Assembly: GCA_034509735.1 (NCBI GenBank)
Contig: JACGWO010000004.1
Location: forward strand, 24,285,395-24,349,394
DNA from: Sesamum alatum
Lineage: Eukaryota; Streptophyta; Magnoliopsida; Lamiales; Pedaliaceae
DNA: 64,000 nucleotides
Direction: 5' to 3'
In this document: positions 23,157 to 34,477 of the stretch, in pieces
Layout: every line of letters starts with the position of its first letter
How positions within the stretch are numbered: the first letter of the stretch is position 1
Translations under genes and position numbers: made by a program
The notes under the pieces: generated by a model
What the model saw: the letters and a program-made list of their open reading frames with translations, nothing else
Database searches by the model: none
What the model was told of the DNA's origin: nothing

Positions 23157-24117
23157 GTGGACGCAAGAGATGTTTCCTACCAAGAAGTGTCACTCTCAGA
23201 CATCTTGACTTCTATGTTTATTTGGATTTAATTAAATCTGTTGACTTTTATGTAGTACCTAACATCCTTGTACCATGTATTAGACGTGTGTGTTAATAAT
23301 CAGCATGACAGACCCTACCAAAAAAATTCCTCAATATCAACAAAAGAATATTTAGTATAGAGCTAATTAACAAGTAAAATTCTTATTGTTAATTTATATC
23401 ATGTAATGCAAGAAGTTTACTTGCTAATACATTTAGTAACGAAAATTTACTTGCTAACAAATTTAACAATTAATTGTTTAAAATATCTAAAGTAGTGTAG
23501 ATTAGCACCGAAAATTTTACTTGCTTTAGCTTGACGCTGATTTTAATATCAGATTTTTTCGTAGCGAGTGAGCCATTTTCTTGTAGTGAGATCAACATTT
23601 GTCTACTCAGTAGCCACCTACATGCATCTATCTATTCAATGCAGAGAAGAAATTAGTCATTGTAGTACAAAATCCTGTCTTATTATGAAGGGGAAATTAA
23701 ACCCAGAAAAGACAAAATTCCTACATTATAAATATCATAGTTTAAAAAATCATGAAGAATTAATACTTTCTGCCATGAGTTTTAGCAGTAACTGATCCTT
23801 TGACATTGTCTGCAAGAACAATAGCTAAGTGCGCAACTGTGATTAATTAAAGTTCACCATGAATTTTTGCTTTTAACAATGGTAATTAACAATAGAAAAA
23901 ATATATTTAAGTGGGACTTTTGTTTTAAAAATAGATTTATTACGGCATTATAATTTTGACATATTTAATGTTAATCAGATATAATTTGTTATTGCTTCAT
24001 TATGTCAGCACATCGATAAAGGTTAATTTAATGCCACAAGTAACCAACTCTAGTCCACAAAGGTATGTAGATCTAGACAAAACATATTCTCAAATTTGCT
24101 CCAATAGCGTTTGTTTA
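23157..24117. other. GLOX upstream block, copy B, first half
   Basis: GCAAGAGATGTTTCCTACCA at 23163 starts a match to copy A (1490 on): TATGTTTATTTGGAT, GTTGACT-TATGTAGTACC, CAGCATGACAGA. CATGCATCTATCTATTCAAT (23620) and AAATTAGTCATTGTAGTACA (23650) follow. It is interrupted by the LINE at 24134 and resumes at 31722. Probably the original upstream DNA of GLOX2. Confidence 0.6.
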
Positions 24118-24509
24118 GTATACAACGTAAAAGGACTTCCCAAATATTGTCCCTGTTTTCTAGCCTTTTCCCCGTTTACTTATCTTCCATGCAATTTTAT
24201 TCCTTTTTACGTTTCCTTTCTTCCTTTCCCATGCACGTAGTTTCCAGAATTAACTTCTCTTAGTTTTCTTCACTGTGCACAATTCGCCAACCGATTGATC
24301 CTCCGACGATGCTCATACGCCCGCCTTATTCCTGGTGTCGCTTTACCTTAAGTTTATCTCTTATGTTAGTGATTAATAACATTCTTTCTGCGTTTTTCTT
24401 TGCACGCTTTAAGTGTTCCTTTGCAGGTATTTGATCTCCTTTTCTTCTGTTCGTATTTTGGGTGTCCTTTTACTGACTCCGCTTAAACCCCTCATCGGAA
24501 TATTGACTT

Positions 24510-25367
24510 ATGACTAACGATCTACAAAACTTGACTGAAGTGTTGAATATGTCAGATATGGAACAGACTAGTGTGATGGTTCCTTTGGGTACTTGGCATG
24601 GGGACACGGAATCGGATGGCTATTACATGGTTGGGCGGCTACTTGGACGTCGGAATTTTAACTTCGAGGCTTTGAAACACACCTTGATAACTTCCTTCAA
24701 TGCTATCAAAGGCTTAGATATATGGCTAATAGAGAATGGGCGGATCCTCTTCAAATTTACACATATCCTTGATCGAAAAAGAGTAATCGATGGGGACCTT
24801 GGGCCTTCGAAAAGAACCTACTCATTCTGAAAAAAGTGGAAAATCATGATGACCCGACGAATATTGATTTGAATTGGGTTGATTTTTTTAGTCCATGTGC
24901 ATGGCTTGCCTATCGGTCGTATGTCTCGGAATATGGTAGAGTTCATCGGTAATCAACTCGGACTATTTAGAGATATTGAACAAGAAGGGGGCGGTCGGTT
25001 GTGGGGCTCTTCACTTTGGATTCGAGTTGGCTTGAATGTCACCATACCATTACGCAGGGTTTTGAAGCTCCATACAATGATGGGATACGAATCTACGGTA
25101 ACTTTCTCCTATGAACGATTACCCAATTTTTGCTATTGGTACGGCCGATTGGGACATATTATGAAATTCTATGAATGCCAATATGATGTTGGATTCGACG
25201 ATAAGCAAGATCCTCTTCTGTTTGGGCCGTGGCTTCACGCTAGTACTCCTACCTTCCTTCGATCTAGAGGTATTACCGCGCCATCTTCCCGACCGTCCTT
25301 TGCCACGAGGACTCAATCTGATGGGACCAACTCTGATAATTCACGTCGGGGACCTGCTATCTTCTAG
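24510..25367 (+). pseudogene. LINE ORF1 (DUF4283-type RNA-binding protein with zinc knuckle)
   Basis: ATG at 24510. Residues about 35-100 (YYMVGRLLGRRNFNFEALKH, then LIENGRILFKFTHILDRKRV) match the DUF4283 region of plant LINE ORF1 proteins. After a shift near 24825 the second frame gives VHVHGLPIGRMSRNMVEFIG and YERLPNFCYWYGRLGHIMKF with YEC, a CCHC knuckle in which the third cysteine is Tyr. A Ser/Thr/Pro-rich tail follows from about 25250, losing frame near 25367. The role in active elements is binding of the LINE RNA; this copy is broken. Confidence 0.72.
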
Positions 25368-25724
25368 TTTAACCTGCCTATACCTAACCATAGCCTCAAC
25401 TTACACCATCCTGCTACTGTTTCCGCCCATCGTCAGATAACCCCCTCCTAGGCCCTCACTGATACTATATTGCCACCATTAACCCACCCACCAAACACCT
25501 CTACCCTACACCATACCATCCAACACTCACCCTCCCGAGGCAGAAAGAAACAGGGACCTCGCAAGATGATCTTAGTTACAAAAAAACAAAAACTAATCGA
25601 CAAAAACCCTGGACGCCTCTGAATTTCCTTCCAAGTGTGTAAAGCAAGCAGATTTTGAGTCTATGGATCAGTCTGATCAGTTTCTTTGTCCGGCAGTGGC
25701 TGCGGTGCAGTCCCGCCCCTCATT

Positions 25725-28193
25725 ATGAATCTCCTAACGTGGAACTGTCAAGGACTAGGGGGCCCTTGGACAATTCAAGCCCTGGAGTCTCTCATCAGGG
25801 TGCACTACCCCTCGTTGGTTTTCCTCTCGGAAACCAAATGTCTATCGAGTAGGATTGAATTTCTTCGGCGATGTTTCAGTCTGCACGGTTTTTGGGTTGA
25901 CTGTAGAGGCTATAGTCGAGGTTTGGCAATGAAAGAATATGTGGATCGTCCCGGGAAAATTGCGCGAATGCGGAAGCGCGGTATAAAATAAAAATGCGGA
26001 ATTTAAAACATGCTTTTAAATTAAAGAACACGTTTCAAGGGGTGTGCCCTTGAATTTCCCGGGTGTTCGCTGTATCACATGAATAAACAACATACAATAA
26101 TCATGGAGGCCATAGGGTTGAAAAATAAAAGAGGCGAAAATGTAAAACCGAGACCTACCCGTTGTCGTTTTCGTCTTCAACGGTTACACGCGTTGTTCTC
26201 CGTTTTGTACCAAGATCTCGTTCTTGAGACCCTCCAAATCGTGACACACGATCCACCCACGTATCTTGCACGTCGTGCTAGCAACGAACAAGTATGTAAT
26301 TTATTGGAGGGGGATGAATCAACAACACGTTATGAATTAACGGTATTGATTCATCAATGTTCTAATGTTCCAAGAACAAGAGAACAAGAAAAAAAAAATG
26401 ATTTATTGGAGACTGAGAGGGAGGGGGGGGCGGACGAGAGGAGAGGAGAGGGAGAGTGTGTGTGGTGTGTGTGTTGGAATTTCATCATCCTTCAAAAGGT
26501 GCAAGGCTAGGGGTTTATATAGAGGAGGAGTTTAATCCTCTTTAAAACTCCAACTCTTTAGAAGCTTTAATTTGACTAGGATTTTGACCTAGTCAAAGTA
26601 GAATTTGACCTTGTCAAATTCAATCCTAGCCTTTCATCTCTCCCATTAAATCTCAACCACTAATTTAATTTAATGGAATATTTAAATCCTATTAAATATT
26701 CCAAAAGGACCAATAAATATAATAAATGAATATTAATATTTATTCTAGGCCCATTAAATTAATTCCCTTAATAAATCCAATTTATTAATTTAATTCCCTA
26801 GAAGGAATTAATTCTCCAAGAAAATATAGGACCCGATTAAATCAAATTTAATCATTCCTTTACTCCAACATTTAATTCCAAATTAAATACTAAGTGTGTG
26901 TGGATAGTGTGTGACTCTTTAGGTTCACCTTTCAGCTAGACTTGGTCGGATTCCTAGAATCCGTCTGTTACCATGGGTGGCCATCTAGCAACGGTCCATG
27001 GCACTAGAGACTAGGTGAAATATTCGGGGATGAACATTTAGGCTCTAACAGTACACTTGTCCTTCTGTCTTCGGTCTCATCACTTAGGGTCTAGGGCACG
27101 GAAAATACAGGTACCCATTTTGGACCTAAGTGTCGGTCTGTCCTTACTAAATGCCGCAAGGGAAACCTTCCCTTCTGTTCAGTTACTGTGGCCATAGATT
27201 TTAGGGACAAGACACAGAGCATACGTGAGACTCAACTGTCAATGCCTTTTGACAGGAGACAGATCCTTTCTTGGAAACTACTGTCACTCTGTACACCAGA
27301 GCTGCACTAGACATGGCTTATGACTACTCAAGAGTATTTTGGCAATCTCTCACCATATCTAAGATACAGACCTGATGTACAGGTAAACTCAGCAGTTCCT
27401 CAAGTCAAAGGACTTGACCTGTACCGTTGGAACCGGAATACACGTCATACCTTGCTGACCATACTCAAGGTCCTCCGTAAGACGGTTCCCGCGAGTCACC
27501 TCAAGTCAGCTGCTTCCTAGCATGCTAACCCATAAACACTGCTTAGACGACCTTCGTCACCCGTAGTTGAAATACGACAGCAGATACTTAGTGCAAGTCT
27601 CAAGGGGAATCTCGGTACCCATTTTCGAGATTCCTTGACTTGGAGATTTCCGGACTGATTCGGTAAGATTGATTTCATGGACCTACCTCCAAGCGTAGTC
27701 CCAGCCCCCGAAATCGATTCTCAGTCCATGGGCTTTGTTTGCGTAGTGAACAGATATGTAATAGCATATATAAGTGAACGTAAACAAAGTGTTGCCATAT
27801 GAATTTTCACTTCTTTATTCATAAATGATTTATCAAACACCTGAAATTGTCTAGACATAGGTTACATATTCCCGCAAAAATTGGCTTACATGGTCACCTA
27901 TTCTAACAGGCAATTTTTTGGACAACACGGTTTCATGCAGCTTACGTAATTTCTCCACCTCTTATATTGATCTTACTGTTTCTAACGAATCCGATGGATC
28001 CTCATGGCATTTTACCGGTTTTTATGGTAAGCCAGATACCTCTAGACGTCGAGGTAGTTGGAAGCTTCTTCACCATTTGTCTACGCAATCCCCACGGGCA
28101 TGGCTTGTGGCCGGTGATTTTAATGAAATACTAGAGCAATCTGAGAAAAGCGGCAGTTTACCTCGACCGACTTGGCAACTTAGGGATTTTTGA
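25725..28193 (+). pseudogene. LINE ORF2 endonuclease domain, split by the solo LTR
   Basis: ATG at 25725 begins MNLLTWNCQGLGG, the N-terminal W-N-(C/V)-(Q/R)-G motif of apurinic-type LINE endonucleases, then IRVHYPSLVFLSETKC with the catalytic Glu of the E-T-K motif. The frame stops at the LTR insertion after RGLA (25929) and resumes at 27909 with LFWTTRF-like sequence in a shifted phase, then WHFTGFYGKPDTSRRRGSWK and WLVAGDFNEILEQSEKSGSL, the conserved G-D-F-N motif, to a stop at 28191. The RLDRA-like segment FERLDRAC is at about 28285. Confidence 0.75.
25930..27908 (-). mobile_element. Solo LTR, 1979 bp, with 5-bp target duplication
   Basis: Flanked by GGCAA on both sides (25925-25929 and 27909-27913). 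It begins TGAAAGAATA and ends TATTCTAACA, an imperfect 10-bp terminal inverted repeat with the canonical TG and CA ends. No internal coding sequence or primer site is present, so it is a single LTR left by unequal recombination. The minus orientation is inferred from a TATATAAA word on the minus strand at about 26512 and from similarity to the LTR with a primer site at 17379-17483. Confidence 0.82.
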
Positions 28194-28202
28194 AATGCAC
28201 TT

Positions 28203-30120
28203 GAGGATGCTGGCCTGTGTGATCTGGGTTGTGCGGGGGACTCATTCACTTGGTGTAACCGGCGTGAGGTTCCAAATACAATTTTCGAGCGACTTGACCG
28301 AGCCTGTGGTAATAACAGATGGACGACACAATTTCCCAATACTCAAGTGCGAGCGTTGGACACTATACATTCGGATCACTCGCCTCTTTTAATTGAATTA
28401 AACCCGGTAACACATAGCATCGACAAACAGAAAAAGCCCTTTGGATTTGAAGCCTCATGGATTGGGTCCCCTGACTGTGAAGAGCTGGTGCGCAAATCCT
28501 GGAACCTGGCTCATGGCCTGCACGCGCAGGCGAAATTCCAATGCGGAGTGGAGAGTTTTCGGTCATTGTTGCGAAGGACGAAAATGTTGGGGTGCAGTAT
28601 AATCTGGCAGGAAATTGAACGAATTGAGAAACAGTTATTGTTGCTATGGAAAAAATAGATTTCGGCTTCTGTCAAAGATGAAAGAAAACAGGTTGCGATC
28701 GGAACTTGAACATCTCTTTATGACTGAGGAAGTTGCTTGGAAACAACGTGCTAAATTACATTGGCTTAAGGAGGGGGATCGGAATAGTAGGTTCTTTCAT
28801 AAACGAGCCAGTCAAACTTTTCAGCGTAACCGTATTGAGGGAATAAAGGGGCAGACGGTCACTGGATTGTGGAGGAAAGGGACATAGCACTTCATATTAA
28901 CCAACATTTTGGTCGGGTTTTTAGCTCGGCTGAGCCGTCGGTCAATGGTCTTGAACGAGGGGTTAAGGCATTGTCGTGTAAAGTGGACTCGGATATGAAT
29001 ACGGAGCTAATGATGCCTTATACCGCAGAGGAAGTCACTTCTGCTATCCAGCACATGGCTCCCTCCAAGTCCTCTGGCCCGGACAGTATGCCACCGATCT
29101 TCTTTCATAAATACTGGGCTATTGTTAAACATGATGTCTGTAACTGTGTGTTGAGTGTTTCGAATAACCGTACCCTTGATCCCCACATGAATTTCACCCA
29201 CATCTCATTAATCCCTAGGTTCAATAAGCCCGAGTTCATCACTGATTTTCGTCCTATTAGCTTATGCAATGTAATTATGAGAATTGTTACTAAGTGCATA
29301 GCTAATCGATTGAAACCCTTGCTTCATAATATTATTTCCCCTACCCAGTCTGCCTTTATTCCTGGTAGACTCATTACTGATAATGTCTTAATTGCTTTTG
29401 TGATTAATCATTTTCTTAAGAGTAAATCTTAGGGTAAGGAGGGACATATGGCTTTAAAGCTAGACATAAGCAAGGCGTATGACAAAGTCGAGTGGAGTTT
29501 CCTTCGGCAGGTACTTGTTAAACTTGGCTTTCATTCTCATTTCATTCATCTTATCCTGCTTTGTGTTTCCTCGGTCTCATATTCTTTCATGTTGAGTGGT
29601 AAGGAGTTCGGACATGTTACCCCCAAAAAAGGTCTTCGACAGGGCGACCCTCTTTCGCCATACCTAATCTTGTTGTGTAAGGAGGCCCTCAGTGCGCTTA
29701 TTGCTAGGGCGGAATCTCTCAATCATATTTCTAGGATCCGTATTTGCCGGGGGCACCCAGTATTTCCCACTTGTTTTTTGCTGATGATACACTTTTGTGT
29801 TGTCAAGCTTCTACAGGATCCATGGAGTGTATTCATTCTATTTTGCAAATTTATGGCAAAAGTGTCGAGTCAGGAGATAAACCTACACAAGTCGGTCATT
29901 GTTTTAGTAAGAACATGCCTGATTCTTCGAGGATTGCTATTTCTGCCGGCTTGGGGATTTGAGTGGCTGATAGGCATGAGAAATATCTTGGGTTACCGTC
30001 TGTTGTGGGTCGATCTAAAAAGGCAGTTTTCAATTTCGTTCGTGACAAAATCTGGAAGAGAATTAGCTCATGTGGGGAGAAATAATTATCTGCGGCCGGC
30101 AAAGAGGTCCTTATCAAAGT
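28203..30120 (+). pseudogene. LINE ORF2 reverse transcriptase domain
   Basis: An endonuclease tail and linker (WKQRAKLHWLKEGDRNSRFF, about 28735) lead into RT: YTAEEVTSAIQHMAPSKSSG with PDSMPPIFFHKYW, FTHISLIPRF, DFRPISLCNVIMRIVTKCIA, then a TAG at 29430-29432 followed in the same frame by MALKLDISKAYDKVEWSFLR and KKGLRQGDPLSPYLILL. A shift near 29745 leads to SHLFFADDTLLCCQAS with the F-A-D-D catalytic pair. These are the ordered RT blocks of plant L1 elements. Stops and shifts make it dead. Confidence 0.82.
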
Positions 30121-30121
30121 A

Positions 30122-31020
30122 GTGGTTCAAGCAATCCCAACATACGCTATGGGCGTCTTTCGAATATCGGAGGGGGTTGTTCGGGATATTGAGTCAATGA
30201 TTGCAAAATTTTGGTGGAGTTCACATGATAATAGAAAGACTCATTGGCTCTCGTGGGAACGTCTGTGTACCCCTAAGCTGCAGGGTGGACTAGGACTCCG
30301 AGACTTGCGGTCTTTTAACATGGCTCTTTTGGCTAAACAATTTTGGAGACTCCTATCTTGTCCAGAAACTCTGGTTGGACGTCTCTTACAAGCCCGCTAT
30401 TACCCAAACTTGACTATCCTTGACGCGGACCTTGGAAATCGCCCATCATTCACCTGGCGAAGTATTTTTCTCGTCGAAGGATATTATTCGGGCGGGCTAT
30501 AGATGGCGTATTGGCAATGGACGTAAAGCACGGATTTGGATTGACCCTTGGATCCCTAAACCTCCCACTTTGCATCCATATACACGGCCCGAACCTTTAC
30601 CTCCGCCTACGACTGTAAGTGCTCTCCTTGATCACGCTTCTAACGATTGGAATGTCCCACTTATTAACTCTTTATTTGAACTGGGTGATAGCAGTGCTAA
30701 CGCCTCGACGACAGGCTCCTCTTCATCGGTTCATCAGTTCCGTAATGGTTGGAAAGGAATTTGGAATTTGGCAGTCCCGAGCAAGGTACGAGTGTTCTGC
30801 TAGAGGATGTGCACTGATTCTCTCCCCCTTGGCAGAAATCTGATCAAATGGATCCCTGGTATTGAAGCTGCTTGTCCTTTCTGCTCTTGTGAAAATGGAG
30901 ATGATCATCCTACTTTTCTTTGGTGTCCTTTTAGCCGGGTGGTATGGTGCTTATCTAATTTACGATGGAGTATTATATCGCAGTGGCATTCAAACGCTCG
31001 GGATTGGATCTTTCTTGCTC
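30122..31020 (+). pseudogene. LINE ORF2 RT C-terminal region and zf-RVT domain
   Basis: AIPTYAMGVFRISEGVVRDI and FWWSSHDNRKTHWLSWERLC with PKLQGGLGLRDLRSFNMALL are the post-RT region seen in all plant L1 ORF2 proteins. After shifts: WRIGNGRKARIWIDPWIPKP, then WNLAVPSKVRVFC followed by a stop, and CPFCSCENGDDHPTFLWCPF with the C-x2-C...H...C arrangement of the reverse-transcriptase zinc-binding domain. At least two shifts and one stop. Confidence 0.77.
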
Positions 31021-31058
31021 TTCGGTAGTTCGACAAACAGGATTTCCAATTATTTACA

Positions 31059-31571
31059 GTGATATGTTGGAGCCTGTGGTGGTTCCGTAACAGGAAGTGG
31101 TCAGAGAATGAATCCTCTTCACCTGAGCAAGTGATTCAATTTGCTCGAAACTACATTGATGCTTTTACTAGACTGCAATCGTCAGTTTCCAGCCTTCCAT
31201 CCTTACGTTTCTTCTACTTGGGTGGCTCCAACTCGCGGTCGAATCAAATTGAACTCGGATGCGGCAATCTTTGAGGCGGACGGTGACTTTGGTGTGGGTG
31301 TTGTGGCTCGGGACTCCACTGGCCATTGCCTTGCCTGGGCGTCGGCACGGTTACACGAACTCTATCGGCCGAAGCAGTAGAAGCATGGGCAGCTCGCATT
31401 GCCATTCAACTCGCTCATCGCTTCTCTTGGACGGATATTATGCTAGAAGTCGATTGTGCAAATCTTCACGCTCAACTCATCTCGCCTTCGGAGTGTTTAT
31501 CCCCTATAGGCCCGTTAGTTCATGATATTTTATCGCTTTCTTCCCGTTTTAATTCTGTTATGTTTCCTTAG
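31059..31571 (+). pseudogene. LINE ORF2 RNase H domain
   Basis: IKLNSDAAIFEADGDFGVGV with VARDSTGHCLAWAS gives the first Asp block of the plant reverse-transcriptase-associated RNase H (RVT_3). AVEAWAARIAIQLAHRF carries the Glu block, and DIMLEVDCANLHAQLI the second Asp block. The domain is spread over two frames with a shift near 31375. The C-terminal part runs into the poly(A) tail within about 150 bp. Confidence 0.77.
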
Positions 31572-31737
31572 TCCGTCGTATTGGTAATACAGTGGCTCAT
31601 TTACTTGCTCGCTCTTCGGGTACTTGGACCGAGAGCACCAACACTTTACCTTCATATTCTTGTAATCTTCTGTTGGCAGAGTTGCCTTAATAATATTGCA
31701 ATCCCTCTTCAAAAAAAGAAAGTATACAACGTCAAAG

Positions 31738-32480
31738 TAATTTCACATTTTCTTTTTGAAATTTTAGAAGTCGAATATGAAACCGTTTATTGACAAAATT
31801 TTAAGCTCTGGACATTGTCAATTGATATTTAGTTGACCTCGCATACAAAAATATTTATGGAATAATATTATCATATAGAATATTACTTTCGCTCCCGCTT
31901 GAATACAACTTACTTTAACCATGAATGCATTAAATATAAATGGGTAAATTACATCTATCTTCTCTAAGGTTTGGCATAATTACAAATACTTCTTCATTGT
32001 TTGGAAAATTACAAATACCCCCTGAGGTTTGTAATTTTCAATCAAAGGCCTGAAGTTGACCATTTTGCCCCTTGATTTTTTAGTTAAATTGCAGAGAAAT
32101 CAGTAGAGGCAAATTGCATTATTAACTCCTTTGTATAAAAAACTTTAAGAACCTCTTCCCGCGCATTGTAGTCCAAAAAAATTCAAAGAATTTTAAAAAT
32201 TGAATAAAACGCATAAGGGAATTTTGGTCAGTTTACCCATAAAAATGGACGAAAATTGGTTATTTATTAGACGGTTAAAAACCTCAGGGGGGGTATTTGT
32301 AATTATATCAAACCTCAGGGAAGGTGATGTAATTTACCCAATATAAAATAACAGAGAAAAGGTAAAGAAGAAGACGAAGAAGAAAAGATTCTAAATAAGA
32401 CGTAATTCGTTTACTTTTCCTGGAAGAGAGTATGAGGAGAAAATATAACATTTTATATACATATTTATACTAATCTACAC
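31738..32480. other. GLOX upstream block, copy B, second half
   Basis: Continues copy B after the LINE: TTTCACATTTTC, TAAGCTCTGGACATTGTCAA (about 31800) and GACGTAATTCGTTTACTTTT (about 32399) match copy C at 39775-40000 and copy A at 2320-2550. A 400-bp MITE at 31941-32340 interrupts it. Confidence 0.6.
31941..32340. repeat. MITE, 400 bp, 15-bp perfect TIRs, 7-bp target duplication
   Basis: TGGGTAAATTACATC at 31941-31955 and GATGTAATTTACCCA at 32326-32340 are exact reverse complements. The target duplication is ATATAAA on both sides (31934-31940, 32341-32347). The arms stay partly complementary further in (AATTACAAATAC with GTATTTGTAATT). Copy C at about 39913-39930 lacks it, giving an empty site. 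Confidence 0.78.
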
Positions 32481-32775
32481 TAACATAAAAAGAAAATGAT
32501 AAGAATTCTGGCTCAATTGATGTCCAATCGCCAGCTTGTGAAGCCCATTTGGATAGAAAGAATAAAAGGGAACTATATTTAAAGAAAAAAGTTGTTATTA
32601 GGAATAGTAGTAATGGGCTAAGATTTAAACACTTGGTGTTAGATCCTCTTTTCAGTATTTGTATTTAGTTTATCAAGCAGGAATAAAATGGCAGAGAAAA
32701 ATTTCAATAGAAAATTCTATCTTCTTCCTCCAAATTTCTAAAGCTCCTTCCCTACTCGAATTGGGAAACACTTTC
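32481..32775. other. No gene seen between the duplicated block and second LINE
   Basis: Non-coding sequence of unknown origin. It includes a TATTTAGTTTATCAAGCAGG stretch and pyrimidine-rich sequence just before the LINE poly(T). Confidence 0.3.
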
Positions 32776-32811
32776 TCTTTTTTATTTTTTTGAAAGGGAA
32801 GTCGCATGTCA

Positions 32812-33398
32812 TTAGCTCACAGGCAAATCTGCCAAATAGTGTTCACAAGAATGTGATGGTAAAGACGAAAGGCCATCCTCATTGCCTTGCTCATGGTGGC
32901 CAAGTGAGTGCGCCATAATATTAGTAGTTCTACGAATTAAAGAAAACGAGCAAGACAAGAAAAAGAAAAACAGTGACATAATGTCATGAATAACAGGACC
33001 ACAGTCAGACGATGCGGGCCTAGAATTAGTGAGAAAGGGGTGCAGATTGCTGCAGTCCGCCTCAATGATAATCTGCGGCCAATTCGATGTCGGACCAACT
33101 GGATAGCAATACCCGCTGCCCACGCCTCGGCCACTTTGGGAGGGAGTCGACGATGGAGGCGGACAGTAGACCAGGCAAGACACGCACCCTAGTCATCACG
33201 AGCAACAACACCGGCTGAGAAGTCTCCAGCATTTATAAACGAAGTCGCATCAACATTAAGTTTGATAGTTCCATCCGGGGGTATGGTCCATGAGGTACGA
33301 GCAGGAGCTGAACGCAATGTATGGTGAGGATCTAAGAAACCCTGGACAGCGCCAAAGTAGTTGCGGGAGAATGAAACTGTTTGTTCCGGGGAGACCAC
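32812..33398 (-). pseudogene. Second LINE: RNase H domain
   Basis: TSWTIPPDGTIKLNVDATSF with DFSAGVVARDD is the first Asp block of the RVT_3-type RNase H, and AEAWAAGIAIQL the Glu block. A stop at about 33190 and a frame change separate them. WPQIIIEADCSNLHPFLT is the second Asp block. Same domain as 31059-31571 on the other element. Confidence 0.75.
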
Positions 33399-33420
33399 CT
33401 CATTGTCCGCCTATTTCTTA

Positions 33421-34477
33421 TTACGGCACCCCATATAGACCAACACAAGACCAGAAAGAAGCACAAATCCTCTCTGTCAAACTGATCATGCGCATGGGAA
33501 ATCCAGTCGTGTGCGTTCGTCGTCCAGTCTGCAATAAATAACCATCGTAAATTCTATAGTGCCCAGACCATGCGGCTGAATGGGCAAAGTAGAAAGGTAT
33601 GGCGGTCTGATTCGTCGGGTGCTCGGCAGAGAGGGAAGCAAATGTTAATGCCAGGAAGTTGGCGAAATAAATTTTCACCGATCGAAAGAGATGCCATGCA
33701 CAAACGCCAGATGAACACTCTAATTTTGTTCGGAACTGTGGCGTTCCAAACACCTTTCCAGCCTTTACGAAGGTTTCCCGAATCAGCAACGGAGGAACTA
33801 GGAAGAGCAAAATGTTCGTCGAAAAGGGCCAAGCGGTACGTAGATTTAACAGAGAAAGCGCCTGATTTTATGGGATGCCAAATTACGATGTCAAGGAGCG
33901 GATGATGGCTAATCGGAATAGACAGAATGGCCTGACAGTCAGACGGGCTGAAAACGGATTCCACAAGAGGGATATTCCAGTCATGAAGTGACTGATCAAT
34001 GAGATTACAAACCATTGTTGGGGACGGAACAGGGTCAGAGCGCCAGCGGGGGCGGAAAGACGGCGGGCAAGGTAGTCACAGGTCTATCCAAATTTTGGTA
34101 CTTCACCCATCACCAATTCTCCACCGAAAGCCCAATCAAAGAAGGTCTCTAGTGGAAAGGATGCTACACCATGTAAAGAAGGGGCGCAATCCTAATTCAG
34201 CGTCGAGAATGGTCGATTCTGGGTAGTAACGAGCATGAAAAAGCCGCGCTACCAATGATGTCGGTTTGGTGAGGAGTCGCCAGAACTGTTTTGCGAGCAT
34301 TGTGCTATTGAAAGCCCGTATGTCCCTCAAACAAGACCACCATGGAGTTTTGATGAGACATGTTGACGCCACAACAACCAATGAATTTTTTGATTCTCCA
34401 GTAGAGTTCCACCAATAGCCGGCAATCATGCGTTCAATATCACATATCAATCCATCCAAAAGGCGGAACACACGCAT
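33421..34477 (-). pseudogene. Second LINE: RT C-terminal region and zf-RVT
   Basis: FRLLDGLICDIERMIAGYWW and LRDIRAFNSTMLAKQFWRLL (34477-34136) match the post-RT segment. NLRKGWKGVWNATVPNKIRV with FIWRLCMASLSIGENLF and a C-x-x-C-like FPLCRAPDESDRHTFLLCPF (34015-33554) is the zinc-binding region, with the first cysteine of the knuckle changed. Multiple frames. Confidence 0.75.

Larger units (their letters stand above)
24134..31721 (+). mobile_element. L1-type plant LINE, near full length, interrupted by a solo LTR
   Basis: The element lies between GTATACAACGTAAAAG (24118-24133) and GTATACAACGTCAAAG (31722-31737), a 16-bp target duplication with one mismatch, and ends in an A-rich tail AAAAAAAGAAA. 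Inside, in order: ORF1 with a nucleic-acid-binding knuckle, endonuclease, reverse transcriptase, a Cys/His C-terminal domain and RNase H. After subtracting the 1979-bp solo LTR and one copy of its 5-bp duplication it is about 5.6 kb. Every domain carries shifts or stops, so it is inactive. Confidence 0.86.

Noticed and set aside
23568..24240. Frames at 23568-23795 and 23956-24240 as genes
   Set aside because: They fall in the duplicated non-coding upstream block; the frames are not conserved in copies A and C.
26079..26510. 143-codon frame inside the solo LTR
   Set aside because: Lies within an LTR with defined ends, ends in purine-rich simple sequence and resembles no protein.
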